From NCBI GenBank assembly GCA_023374045.1, contig CM041783.1, positions 125,675,503 through 125,739,502 of the forward strand: DNA of 64,000 bases, written 5' to 3'. The position numbers and the translations under genes are program-made. The notes beneath the pieces were generated by a model, which saw only the letters and a list, made by a program, of their open reading frames with translations, was not told the DNA's origin and made no database searches. This document shows positions 23,433 to 35,329 of this stretch, one piece after another (within the stretch, counting starts at the first letter, position 1; every line of letters starts with the position of its first letter). This stretch comes from Limonium bicolor. Its lineage: Eukaryota; Streptophyta; Magnoliopsida; Caryophyllales; Plumbaginaceae.

Positions 23433-23493
23433 CTTCAGGTACCTGAAAAATGGGGGTGCCCCCAAAGGGGCTCAGCAAACAATGCTGGTATGG
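23433..23493 (-). other. Conserved LTR hairpin and CAGGTA motif (element A)
   Basis: Minus strand: CATACCAGCATTG, GAGCCCCTTTGGGGGCACCCCC, ATTTTTCAGGTACCTG. CAGGTA fits a 5' splice site and lies upstream of the primer site and of the CTGCAG acceptor-like site at the gag start. Confidence 0.7.
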
Positions 23494-25160
23494 AAAACGT
23501 GCAGCCCATCGTCTACCGGGCCACACCAACTACTTTGTCGAACACATGCAGTTCATTTTTATAAAGCTGTAAACAAGCATAGTTTGATAATAACAAGTGT
23601 CCATACAAGGACAATAATGTCACATAGAACAAGACACAGAAGGTCGAGTTAGCTGAACTGAAAATCTTTACTGATAGTCGGTCCACACAATGGGACTGAC
23701 CGTTATAACTGAATATCTGAAATAGTGGAGGTATAGTGACCTCGTTATAAAGAAGGTTGGGTAAAAAACCCCAGGAGATAACGTAGTTAAACCCTGAACT
23801 GAATGGCGTGGGAAATAAGAACCCACTAGAGGAATAAAGTCTTCCTCGAACTGAAGGGCATTTGAATCCCGGAAGGAATAAAGTCTTCCTCCCAACTGAA
23901 TGTTCCGTCGCGACGTAGATAGGAGACGACCTGAGACAGGTACAACTCCTGTAGCATGCATGGCCAGATCCAACTGGGCTCCTCATTCTCGTAGTATAGA
24001 TTTGTTAAGTGTCATATAAAGACGTTATACAAGAACACAATGTGTATTGTCAATTATCACGTTTAGGATAATGACGTTTGTTATAAAGTGAAGTTAGTGA
24101 GAGATTTGAGTACAAGTCCTCGGTATACTGAAGCGCAGGTATTTAATCCACTGGTATAGTAGTGTTTGTATGCGTGGGACATACACGTTGTAGTCAGCAA
24201 CATTCACGCACATAAAATAATACAACAGCGCACAAGAGTAAACAACATTTTACATTAATTATCTTGGTCGTTATTTCAAACAATAGATAGCACACAAGCC
24301 GGTGTACTCCGGTAGTAAACAGGTTGCAAGAATCCCATACCGTTCACCGTAGGTCGCAGTTGATTATACCCTGGTCAACGTCTGGTCAAACAAAGTCCTA
24401 GAATAGGATTAACTGAGAGGGTTAATTTATGTTACCCTATATAATAATTCTATTGGATCCTTTAACAAATCTCGTATTTGTTATTTCATGTGAGGTTTAT
24501 TTCTTTCAATTACCTCATGATTTAATGTATATCTTATTTGTTATTCCTTTTTGATTTATTTATAAATCCTTTAATGTACATATATGTATTCATATATTCA
24601 TGCACTATATTTGTTGTTTACTTTAATTGTCTAAGGGACATAACAACTTATAATTTTCTTAACTATATTTAAATGTCTTACAATGACATAATATTCTTAT
24701 AATCTCATTATTTCCTTTTAGTCATAATATTTATTGTTTTCCTTTAACTTCCTTATAACTATATAAGCCATAGTTCTAATTCCATAATTCCTTTAATTAA
24801 AATTCTTTCTTCTAATTCCTCAAATATCCATATAGGACTTATATTTATTTAAATCTAAATTCTTACCCTTATATTTCAGTTATTTACAAAACAACAACAT
24901 TAATTCATGAACTTTATATTTAAATTCTAATCATTATATTATAGAGTTTTAACTTCTTATTTAGCTAAATTACATAGTCACACTAATATTTTAGTATATA
25001 GCTTTAAGTACTATAACTTTCAAAAATAACAACTTAGCCCCTTAAATTCTCGGTAATAAATTTTATTTCCCATAATTACAAACTTAACCACAAAACCTTA
25101 TAAACTTTGCATAATGCCTTATAAGCTATAGTTTTAATTTTAATTCTCCATAAATGCCGA

Positions 25161-25187
25161 ATATATATATAATATATATATATATAT

Positions 25188-25220
<33 letters not shown>
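25161..25220. repeat. (AT)n microsatellite in element A 5' LTR
   Basis: An AT run of about 60 bases with a few interruptions, longer than the counterpart at 71-108. Confidence 0.95.
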
Positions 25221-25223
<3 letters not shown>

Positions 25224-28032
25224 TCTTAAATTACCAAAACTAACCCCAAGTAATTCGGCTTTGGTCTTGAACTCTCCATTAATTACATTTCACCCCAAAA
25301 CTTTATAAATACTTCTTAATGACTTATAAACTAAAGTCTAAATATTAATTCCTCAAAATTACAAAGGTGAGCCTAATAAATCTCTTAATTATGAATTCGC
25401 CCCTTTTTATGTTCTAAACTTTCATAACAACTTTTATAAATTACATAATAGCCCAAAACTTATAAATGTTATTTTAACACTTGTTTAAATTATCTAAAAT
25501 TCATAAACTTAATTCCTAACCTTATATTATATTATAATTTCACCAAATACCCCTTTAGCTCTCAGCTTTCACAATATATACACTAAATTTTGTAAAAATT
25601 ACATTTAAGCCACTTAACTTAATTAATTAGCCATTTAAGCACTAATGAAATATTTTTAGCTCACCAAACTTTGTGATATAAGTTTATATACCTAAGTAGG
25701 TCATTAATACCTATTTATCAATTAGTACATTCGGCCAATTTTATTTGGTGACCATATAGTATATAAAAGTGGACTTATATGTCATAATAATTATACATAA
25801 ATTCATAGGAGTTATATAACTCATGTAAAAATATTGTAATCTTATATAGATTCTTAGCTCAAAAATAAGCATTTTTGCCCTTGATAATTCGGCTTGAATT
25901 AATATGTGACATAACTAAATTTTGTGACACAAAATGTGTCTAAGGTAAATATTTCTATATAAGTTATAGATTGTACTTTTGGCATATAATACCATATAGT
26001 TTCGGTCTTAATAAACCTAGGAGATGTACATAATTTTTGTATAATTTTTAGAAGCTTAACAAAGCTTATAACATAAAGATTTACTAGTAAACTTACTTCT
26101 TAACAAAGCTGGCTGGTTAAAGTGCTTGAATCCTCTGAATCTCCAAGCTTTCTCCAAGGGAATTTTGATGCTCCACTTCAGTTATATACAAGTGGTGAAG
26201 GAGTTTAGGAGTTAGATCTTGAATAAAGATCTTAAGTAGATTTGTAAGTAGTTTTTAAAAGAATTTACCTTAAGCTTTTCTCCTTATAATTTCGGCCTCA
26301 CTAATGGTGGATGATGAACAAGTTTCCTTCATGAAAAAGAAGAAGAAAAGAGCCTTAGAAGAGATTGAAATCGGATACACAATAAAATGTGCTTTAAGGA
26401 TTTTCAAGCTTGAAAACTACCTTAAGATAACCTTGAGATGCTCCTTGGTTTAATGTTGGTTAGGACAACCTCCTTGGATAACTAATTGATGCCGAACCCT
26501 TGTTGATATGCTAGGAAGAGTTTTGCTTCAAGGTTTGACAAGAAATGCTAGGAAATTACCTTAAAGATGAAGAAGATAGAAGTTAAAACTCCATTAATGG
26601 ACTTAAGGCTTGAAGAAGATGAAGAAGATGAAGCTAGAAGAGAGAGCTAGGGAGCCTTACCAATTCGTGGATAGGATGAAGAGGGCAAGGAGAAGAATGA
26701 GACTCACGAATTGTATAAGGTAAGAAAATGCATTTGGAATTTGATTTTTGCTTTGTCAATTTTTAATGTCAAATGACTTTTTTCCTTAGTTTATTACATG
26801 GTTTATTGGCTCAATAAAAGCCTCCTTTCCAGCATAATTCGTGCATGTGGTGTGTGACAAGGCAAGAGTTGGAAAGGAAAATTGTGAGCTAGAAGACAAG
26901 GTAATTTAGTAAGTTATTATTTGATTTTCTAAGTTAGGCTTGTCTTCTTCCTCCCTTGTAGAGTCACGAATTCAAGGGTCAAATGGGGTGTCTTAATTGA
27001 CATTGAAGAGCCAAGGACAAGCATGTTAGGTCACATGGAAAAGAAGGAATCTAGAAAAGTGAATTCTAGATCTACTTTTGCTTTTTCTCATTTGTTTTTG
27101 TTCTAGCTCACATGGCCTTATTCCATGGCCTAATTTCGACCGCTTGCTGGTCATATGAGACCTACATACTTTGACATTAAGTAATAACACATGGGAAGGT
27201 GCGTCACCATGCTATGCCTTTTACAAACTTTAATACAATTTTTATACTAGTTTTTGCTCTCAAAAATCGGCCCCTATAGAGAGAGTCTTGTTGACTAGTC
27301 ACACCAAACTGATTTAGAAGTTCATTTTAACCTATTTAAGATTACCAATTCGTGGCATGTCAAAAACTACAAGGCAATTGCGTAAAACGCGTTTTCGTGA
27401 CCCGAAGGTGTGTTTTGTGCTCTAAGAAATTTTGGGAAACAATTGTTTTTATGAGTTCCAAGTGTTTGTAAACACTTATTATAGTAAATAAACATATACT
27501 AAGATGTTAAATTGGGTTATATGGGGTTACATCCACCCGTGACATAATTTACGGGCCATTGGGACACACCCGGGCAAAAAGGAGCGCTAAGAAATCCTCC
27601 TGTGGTTTTTGCTGAATTTTGAGAAACCACTTCGTGGGTTCTCTTTATAATGGTTAATAATGATGTTAGGAACTCAAGGAATAAATTTTATAGGAGTTCG
27701 TGCCACCTCGGCACTCCTCCAGACTTTTCGTGCTTTAAGGAGCGGGCGTGAGCACTCCTGAGCGTTTTGCGTTTTTGACTGAATTTAGCTTAAGGAATAT
27801 ATTTTTATATTCATATAATAATTGTATGACCATTTGGTTTGAATATTAGAGGGTCATACAAGGTCATGTTTGACCATATGCTTCTAAGGCGTTTTAGCGT
27901 TTATGGAGAAACGACTATTTTTACGTAACGTTTTCATGCATGGGTTTGCATGCGTACGTGAAATGATTCATATTTGGATTATATTCCAATAAATAATGAT
28001 TTAATAATATTATTTAGATTTGGGATATTTCA

Positions 28033-28128
28033 AAGCTGCAGACAAGAACCCAAGGGTGACCCAGAAGTCGGGACCCACACTACACATGGTGGACCGGGAC
28101 GATGAGCCTGAACCCTCATCAAGGCCAG
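28033..28128 (+). pseudogene. Element C gag, C-terminal tail up to splice donor
   Basis: The frame reads ..KNPRVTQKSGPTLHMVDRDD, EPEPSSRPG, aligned with LHVMDRSDEAGPSTNPG at the end of element A gag. The rest of C gag is on the far side of element A, outside the window. At 28128/28129 the sequence GGCCAG|GTACCG makes a 5' splice site. If it is not spliced, Gag ends at the TAG at 28146-28148. Confidence 0.75.
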
Positions 28129-29156
28129 GTACCGCTATAACCATTTAGTAATAAAGCTACCTGCTTACCGCATTATCTTGCATGTTTGGTGAATAATTGA
28201 GTTAAGTAAGAATGAGGTAAGATTAGAACTTAAGTAAGATATAACCTACTACCACTTTAGGAAGCTTCAACATCTGCTATCCAATACCATCTACACCTAA
28301 CCCGGAGCACACCGACATCGAACCCATAGACTTTCCAACCGAATAATGTCAGGTTATCCGCCTAGGTATGATTTTATTAAGGGGATACCTGACACCCGAA
28401 GCGCAAATAGCCATCATCAGGAGATGCAATCAACTAGGAATGGGACCGGGAGGGTTTTACACACCAGAGTACCCAGGGTGAGCAAGAAGAAGATTAAAAA
28501 ATGATGAGCTTAGGCAAGGATTGGAATCCGTATGCCAAGAATTACCAAACCACGAGGATGCAAGATGGAGTCTCACCACCGGGAATACCCGAAGAGTTCC
28601 ATCCAGTTATTACACAAGTCGTGGAAATCGCTCAGCAATTGGAAGCTGAACCGATTCCAAACATTCAGGCAGACGTTTGCATTATAAACTTCTACGAGAA
28701 GGATGGGCGACTTGGACTCCACCAGGATAAGGACGAGACAACGGAGTCTCTCGAAAGGGGGATACCCGTAGTGTCTTGGTCCATTGGGGATGATGCAGAG
28801 TTTTTATACGGCGAGCAGAAGCGTGCGGACCGTGCGAATAAGTTAGTACTTAATTCAGGAGATGTGTTAATTATGGGAGGAGAATCAAGGATGTTATACC
28901 ATCGGATTAAGAGAATTAAGTTAAATACAGCACTGTCAGCAGTAATCAATGCGACGCATATGAGACCTGGGAGATTAAACCTAACCTTTAGACAATATTA
29001 GCCATGTAATGTTAGAATGAGATGAGGAATGAGATGTAAGATTAAAGCTCATGTTGTAAACAGGATGGTTATGAATAAAATAACAGTGTTGTTCATATAA
29101 ATTGTTACGACTCTTGTTATACCATCAATACTCATGAAGCTAGTGAACACAATTAG
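28129..29156 (+). other. Proposed alternatively spliced intron of element C holding AlkB
   Basis: The donor is CCAG|GTACCG (28128/28129). The near acceptor is CCACTTTAG|GAAGC (28260/28261), giving a 132-nt intron. The far acceptor is ACACAATTAG|GTTATGG (29156/29157), giving a 1028-nt intron. The far join reads ..[15 protein letters not shown] in frame with protease-pol. The near join reads ..RPG-SFNICYPIPSTPNPEH in frame with AlkB. Element A has the same three sites in the same phases. Reading frames and sites are seen; their use is inferred. Confidence 0.62.
28261..29001 (+). pseudogene. AlkB-type Fe(II)/2-oxoglutarate oxygenase carried by element C (lightly broken)
   Basis: Family role: oxidative removal of methyl groups from bases in RNA or DNA. 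From the near acceptor the frame runs SFNICYPIPSTPNPEHTDIE to a TAA at 28344. Then comes GMILLRGYLTPEAQIAIIRR, GPGGFYTPEYPG, a TGA at 28479, and one extra A in the run 28496-28501. From 28501 an open 166-codon frame holds the catalytic half: MMSLGKDWNPYAKNY, CIINFYEKDGRLGLHQDKDE with HxD iron ligands H74 and D76, SIGDDAEFLYGEQKR, third ligand H134 in MLYHRI, and R158/R164 in RPGRLNLTFRQY, the spacing expected for 2-oxoglutarate binding. It stops at 29001. It lacks any visible intron within the domain. It lies between gag and protease in the same orientation. The best family guess is ALKBH1-like (plant); substrate unknown. Confidence 0.92.
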
Positions 29157-31009
29157 GTTATGGACTCGGTACGGAAGGTGCACTAAGCATACTTATAGAG
29201 GCACAGGCCGACGTCAGCGGTACTATCCTCACCGGCACCTTTCCGATTAATGGGATTGAGGCATCAGTTCTCTTCGACTCAGGGGCCTCGCATACCTTTG
29301 TCTCAGCATCATTCGCAGGCAGGTTGGGGCTAGACGCTGATGAGCTACCCGACTTCACGGTTACGCTCCCGTCTAAGGAGAAGGTTCGTTGCACTCGTTA
29401 CTACCGAGGAGCCACTATCAGAATTAAGGGAGAAGACTTTCCAATCAGTTTTATTGAGTTCAGTGAGCTAGGATTTGATGTTATCTTCGGGATGAACTGG
29501 TTGGAGCGGCACAAGGGACGTATCCTCTACGCCGAGCATAGATTGCTGCTCAGGAGTCTGTCTGGGGTAACAATATCATACCGCCAGAGGCCCAGAGAGC
29601 CTTCGACTAAGATCATCACCGCCATGGCAATGTATAAGGAATTGAGGAGAAAGGAAGAAGTGTACCTCTGCTATGTACAGGACATAGAGAGAGACCCTGA
29701 GTTCGACCCCGACTTACCGGTAGTGTCGGAGTTCCCTGACTTATTTCCACGGGAACTGCCCGGCATGCCACCCACTCGGGAGGTAGAGTTCACCATCGAG
29801 CTGCTACCTGGTACCGGACCGATAGCCAAGGCACCATACCGAATGGCTCCGGCAGAAATGACTGAGTTAAAGGAACAATTGAAAGATTTGTTAGATAAGG
29901 GATTTATAAGACCTAGTGTGTCACCATGGGGAGCGCCAGTCCTCTTCGTGAAGAAGAAGGATGGTAGTCTCCACCTCTGCATCCACTACAGAGAGCTGAA
30001 TGCAGTAACAGTGAAGAATAAGTACCCACTACCCCGCATTGACGATCTGTTCGATCAGTTGAAGGGAGCATCTGTGTTTTCCAAGATTGATCTCAGATCG
30101 GGGTATCATCAGATAGCCATTAAGGAGGGAGACATTGAGAAGACAGCATTCCGGACACGTTACGGCCACTATGAGTTTACAGTGATGCCGTTCGGTTTGT
30201 CGAACGCACCGGCGAAGTTTATGGATCTGATGAACCGCTTGTTCCGGGAGCAGCTGGATAAGTCGGTTGTGGTGTTTATTGATGACATTTTGATATACTC
30301 GAAATCTAAGGTTGAACATGAGGAACATCTAAGGAGAGTAGTGGAAATATTGAGGAAGAACCAGCTATATGCTAAGTTCTCCAAATGTGAGTTTTGGCTT
30401 GACCAGGTCTCTTTCCTAGGTCATGTCATCTCAGATGCTGGGATCTCAGTGGATCCAGCGAAGATTGATCCCGTACGTACTTGGCCAAGGCCGAAGACTG
30501 TCACCGACATCCGGAGCTTTCTCGGTCTGGCAGGTTACTACAGGAGGTTTGTTAGGGATTTCAGCAAGGTCGCGAAACCGATGACCAGTCTGACGAAGAA
30601 GGATGCACCGTTCTTATGGACGGTCGACTGTGAGAGATCATTTCAGAGCTTGAAGGACTCACTGACCACTGCACCGGTTCTGACCATTCCAGACGGTACA
30701 GAGGGCTTTGAGGTTTATTGTGATTCATCCGGCAGAGGGCTGGGTTGCGTGCTTATGCAACATGGCAAGGTTGTGGCATATGCCTCACACCAGTTGAAGA
30801 AACATGAGGAGAACTACCCCACACATGATTTGGAGCTGGGAGCTGTAGTCTTCGCTTTGAAGATATGGCGCCACTACTTATACAGGGTTAGTGTGACGAT
30901 CTACACCGATCATAAGAGTTTGCGATACATATTCACTCAGAAGGAGTTAAATGTTCGACAGAGGAGATGGTTAGAGTTTCTGAAAGACTATGACATCGAC
31001 CTCCAATAG
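29157..31009 (+). CDS. Element C pol: protease, reverse transcriptase, RNase H
   Basis: A single open frame begins at the far acceptor. Protease has [20 protein letters not shown] (DSGA at 29276-29287). RT follows with [60 protein letters not shown] and an intact catalytic FIDD (Asp pair at 30281-30286). The connection ([20 protein letters not shown]) and RNase H follow ([55 protein letters not shown]). It ends at a premature TAG (31007-31009) where element A has TAC ([10 protein letters not shown]). Domain order and the downstream chromodomain mark a Tekay-like chromovirus. HLCIHYREL replaces the usual RLCIDYREL, so an RT aspartate is changed to His. Confidence 0.93.
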
Positions 31010-32536
31010 AAAGAGGGGAAGGCCAATGTTGTAGCAGACGCCCTGAGCCGTCGAGCACACTCACTCCATTCGCTAGTTTCTTTCTCCAGCTTGGTTGATG
31101 AGGTGCGAGAGGCTCAGAGGACAGATGAGTACATGAGAGAGGTCAGACAGAAGCTGAAAGATGGCACCTTTGAGAGTCAGAAATACGACTTCAGACTTCA
31201 TGATGATGATCTGATCAGACTTAAGGGCCGGTTATGCATACCACGGGGCAACACGGATCTGAAAGACCGTATACTTAGAGAATCACACTGTTCTTCAGTT
31301 TCCATCCATCCGGGAGCCTCTAAAATGTATAAAGACATGAAGAGATACTTCTGGTGGTCGGGGATGAAGACAGATGTTACCGAGTTTGTTTTGAGGTGTC
31401 TCACATGCCAGAAGGTAAAATTCGAGCACCGACGACGAGGCAGAATGGTACAGTCGATGCCAGTTCCGGAGTGGAAGTTCCATGATATCTCCATGGACTT
31501 TGTGGTTGGACTCCCACCTGCTAGGGGAGGTCTCAACATGATATGGGTGGTGGTGGATCGCCTTACCAAAGTAGCCCGATTCATACCGATGAAGGATACT
31601 TGGAAGGTGACCAAATTAGTTGAGTTGTTTGAGAAAGAAATAATGAGACATCACGGGATACCAAAGACCATAGTGTCAGACAGAGATACCAGATTCCTTT
31701 CGAGGTACTGGAGAGCTACTAGAGAAGCGTTGGGTACAGAACTCAAGCTGAGTACCGCGTTCCATCCTCAGACAGATGGTCAGACTGAGTGAACTATTTA
31801 GACACTCAAGGACATGCTGAGGGCATGTGCCTTAGACTTCTAGGACAGTTGGATTGACAAACTACATCTGATCGAGTTTTCATACAACAACAGCTATCAC
31901 GCTTCGATCAAGATGGCACCTTTTCAAGCGTTGTACGGTAGACCATGTCGTACACCGCTCTGCTGGGATGAGTCGAGTGAGACGGTCATCATAGGACCAG
32001 AGTACTTAGAGCAAGTTAAGGCTGAAGTTCAGCAAATCAGGGAGAACATGAAGGCTGCTCAAGATAGGCAGAAGTCGTATGCTGATGTTCGACGACGGGA
32101 CCTGGAGTTCACAGTGGGCGACCAGGTATTTCTGCGAGTTTCACCGATGAAGGGTGTATTCAGGTTTGGGCAGAAGGTCAAATTAAGCCCGAAGTTTGTT
32201 GGTCCTTATGAGATTACGGAGCGGGTGGGCCCGGTGGCTTACAGGTTGAACCTACCTGCTGAGCTGGGTAAAGTGCATGATGTTTTTCATGTTTCACAGC
32301 TAAAGAAATACATGCACCACCCCTCCCATGTGTTAGAGCCTGAGAGGTTGACTTTAGAACCAAATATGAGATCAGTGGAGAATCCTCAGAGAATCTTGGA
32401 CAGTAAGACTAGGGACACTCACCACAAGTCAGTGCGACTGGTGAAGGTTCTCTGGTCCAACCAGGATGTTGAAGAGGCCACGTGGGAATTAGAGGATAAG
32501 ATTAGGGTGAAGTACCCTTCTTTTTTTACTGACTAG
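31010..32536 (+). pseudogene. Element C integrase and chromodomain (three stops)
   Basis: It continues from the RNase H end ([18 protein letters not shown]). The integrase zinc region contains HPGASKMYKDMKRYFWWSGM and CLTCQKVKFEHRR. The core has D in DISMDFVVGLPPARGG, D in VSDRDTRFLSRYW and E in HPQTDGQTE, so the full DDE triad is readable. Stops follow at 31790 (TGA), 31799 (TAG) and about 31842 (TAG); element A has Arg (AGG) and Gln codons at these places, and the two TAGs fit C-to-T change. From 31913 an open frame gives the GPY module (LSPKFVGPYEITERVGPVAY) and the chromodomain-like tail (VKVLWSNQDVEEATWELEDK, PSFFTD). Confidence 0.92.
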
Positions 32537-32848
32537 ATCGTCTGTATACGGTATGGGGCGTACCCCTTTTTAACGGGGGTAGAGCTTCCTCGCTTTTGAG
32601 TTAGGAAATGATCATGTTTGTCATTTGTTTGGTTGTTTAAGATGTGAATTTGTGTAAGTTGCTACACTTTGGTGTTAAGTTTGAGTTATGTATAATACTT
32701 ATGTATTGTATTTGAGATTGACCTTTGAGTCTTGAGATGTGTGAATGTGAATATAAGATGTGGTGTTAAGATTAAGGGAATTGAGTACCGTAAATGGTTA
32801 AGCACATATGTGAACTTTGAGGACAAAGTTCTTTTAAGGGGGGTAGAT
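32537..32848 (+). other. Element C 3' untranslated region with PPT
   Basis: Non-coding. A PPT-like motif at 32554-32585 (GGGGCGTACCCC..GGGGGTAGAG) follows the pol stop. The hairpin GAACTTTG AGGA CAAAGTTC (32812-32831) and the PPT TTTTAAGGGGGGTAGAT lie immediately before the LTR. Confidence 0.85.
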
Positions 32849-35329
32849 TGAAATACCCCAAACTTAGATATGGTGTTTAAATGATAAACTAAGATATAAG
32901 GAGGCTAAATAATGCCTTAGAAACATTAAGAAACATTTCTAATCAAAGAAAATATAAGGAAACACCAAAAGAGCAGTTTAAGCAAAAACGTGCTCTAAGC
33001 TTGGAGAGACTTGGGAGAGTACCCAAATATTGTTCTAAGACCTTATTAATATCCTAATGGGCATCTTAAATCAATTACCAAAGAAAACCAAGCTTTAAAA
33101 CAAGTTAAAACACAAAATGTGCTTTAAGGAGTCTTAAAGCACATTTTTGAAAAATTGTCTTGTTAATGAGTTTTGAATGGCTAAATGTCCATCATTACTC
33201 TTTAATTAACATGTGTACTATATAGTATCACATTTGGAAGTCTATATCAATGGGAAATCAAAAATTTCACAACAATGTGCCTTGTTGTGTGAATAGTAAA
33301 TTAATTAAGCTAGTTTATAACATAAGTCAATATAAGTGAGATATTTGGTCAACAAAGACTTAAGTACCCCTTATTACTTAATGGGGGCCGGTTTTTACAA
33401 GGTGAGTCACCACCTTCATTAGTCATTAAGTAAATAAATAACCATAAAGCAAAAGTACTATTTACTTTATAAGATAAATATCTCATTTTACTCACCTCTC
33501 TCCTCACCTCTTCATTCTTTCTTGTTCCCACGATTTGAGCTCTCCTCTCTCCTTCTCCATTAACGTGAAGAACATCTCCATGCTAGCTCCACCTTCTCTT
33601 GCACACAACTTACTCATTTTAGCTCCAAAGCCAAAACAAATTATATATTCCTCTTAGTTAGCTCAAGCTCTCTCTTTCTATCTTTTCAAAACTCCAAGAG
33701 CTTTGATTTGGTGTCAAGCCAAACCACCATTAGAGGAGGAAATTCAAGTTTGGAGACTCCATTGGCTTCTCCATTCTCTTAAGGTAAAGAAAGTGTAAAA
33801 AAATCTAGGTTTCCATCACTTTTCTTCTTGACCGAAAATACATGCTCATGAGGCTTCATTTTAATGCCTTGTTCTAGCTTATTTTCTACTCTTCAAAGGA
33901 TTGAGGAGGTCCTTCTTGCTTCATATCCAAGCTTGTCTTGAGAAACCAAGGTAAAATAATCACCTTAATACCTTAAAGCACATTTTTAACCCAGGGTTTG
34001 TTCCTTAGGGTTAATGTATTATCTAGTACTCATTGGAGTCATTGGATATTGGTTAGAACATTGGCAAGGAGATATATATTGGTGACCGAGATTGAGCAAG
34101 GAAAAACCTAAGGAAGAAAGTTTTTAAAGCTTGTAAAAGAACAAGGTAAATTACTACCTTAAGGTGTTTTATTGTTTAAGGGAATGGGATTTAGATATGT
34201 GGTGAGTTTAGTGTAGAGTTTACATTATAAAAGGGTTATATATGACCTAGGAGAAACAATGATCATGATTGTGAACTTGTGACTAAGGAGTAAATGAGGA
34301 AAAAGAGATAGTTTAAGAATATCAAGGTGAATTACAAGAAGCATTTTATTTCAATGGGAGCCTTGTTGTGTGTATTCGCAGGTTAAAGGCAAATATATGT
34401 GGAAATTCAGTGGTTAAGATTATTGTCATTTAAGGGCCTAAGTGCCAAGCATTTAAGTTTATGCACTATATGATGATGTGGTGTAGTTTTGGTGTAAATT
34501 GTGTGTTAACGTGTTGTGATGAGAATTTAAGTGATATCGGTTGTTTGATGGAGAAAAACCAAGTGTTAGGATGTACTATATACTAGAGAACCCATGGCAA
34601 AATTTAAAGGAGAACTTAAGTGTTTAAGATGTTCTAAGGAGATTTAATGACTAAGGAAGTACTAGGAAGTCTTAGAGGTTGTCTTGATGAAAAAGGGGTG
34701 AAATAAAGTGTTTTAATGAGCTATAATGACTTAGGCATCACTATGAAGGATTTAGGAATCAAGAGAATGTATTTGAGTATCTAGGACTTAGGCAAATGTT
34801 GGTAAACAACTATGAAGGAAATAATGTGTTGATGGATGGAAGCATAAGCTTGTGAAGGAACTTTAAGTAAATGCATAAAAGAGTTTTAGATGGTGAAAGA
34901 TGCTTGGGAGATGATGTTATAGTGGTGGGGAGACATTTGGCATAGTGGTTACATTAGGTATGAACCACCACCTAGTAACCTAGTGGAAAATGTTACAAGT
35001 GTTGGCATGGTTACAAGGAAAAATGCATAATGGTTAAAGTGGATGTTGGTGAGTGATTTAAAGTGTTTAGTGGTTGGCTTAAGGTGTATTTGAGGTGCCC
35101 AAATGAGGTTATAACATATTAGGATATATGAGGAGAAGTTTGGAGTTAAAAGAGAAATTAGAAACAAGGTTCTGGAGCCGACCGACCTTAGGGACCGGAC
35201 CTGCAAGGTCGGTCGAGCTCAGTTTACACTGCCGGAGAAAGTTTCTGGAACCGACCGAACTTGGGGACCGGACTTACAAGTTCGGTCGGGCTTGTATTTT
35301 GTGAAGGAATTAAGTCTCTGGAATGGACC
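32849..35329 (+). repeat. Element C 3' LTR, first part
   Basis: It starts TGAAATACCCCAAAC after the PPT. It resembles the element B LTR (reverse of 13115 downward) along most of its length, for example AAGCACATTTTTGAAAAATT and TAATTAACATGTGTACTATA, so B and C belong to one family group. It is interrupted at 35330 by element D and resumes near 53505. Confidence 0.9.
35171..35290. repeat. ACCGACC..GGTCGGT repeats in element C LTR (left part)
   Basis: Two imperfect copies of CCGACCTTAGGGACCGGACC and CAAGGTCGGTCG sit in the middle of the LTR, at the relative place where B has its GGTCGG cluster. Copies continue at 53506-53740 beyond element D. Confidence 0.85.

Larger units (their letters stand above)
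23136..28032 (-). repeat. Element A 5' LTR (4897 bp, complete)
   Basis: On the minus strand it runs TGAAATATCCC...GGGGTATTACA. The right-hand 2.9 kb matches 1-2903. It is inserted in element C gag; the five bases that follow are AAGCT (28033-28037), a candidate TSD whose partner lies left of the window. It contains the hairpin/CAGGTA block (23433-23493) about 300 bp from its 3' end. It is otherwise AT-rich with no gene. Confidence 0.94.
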
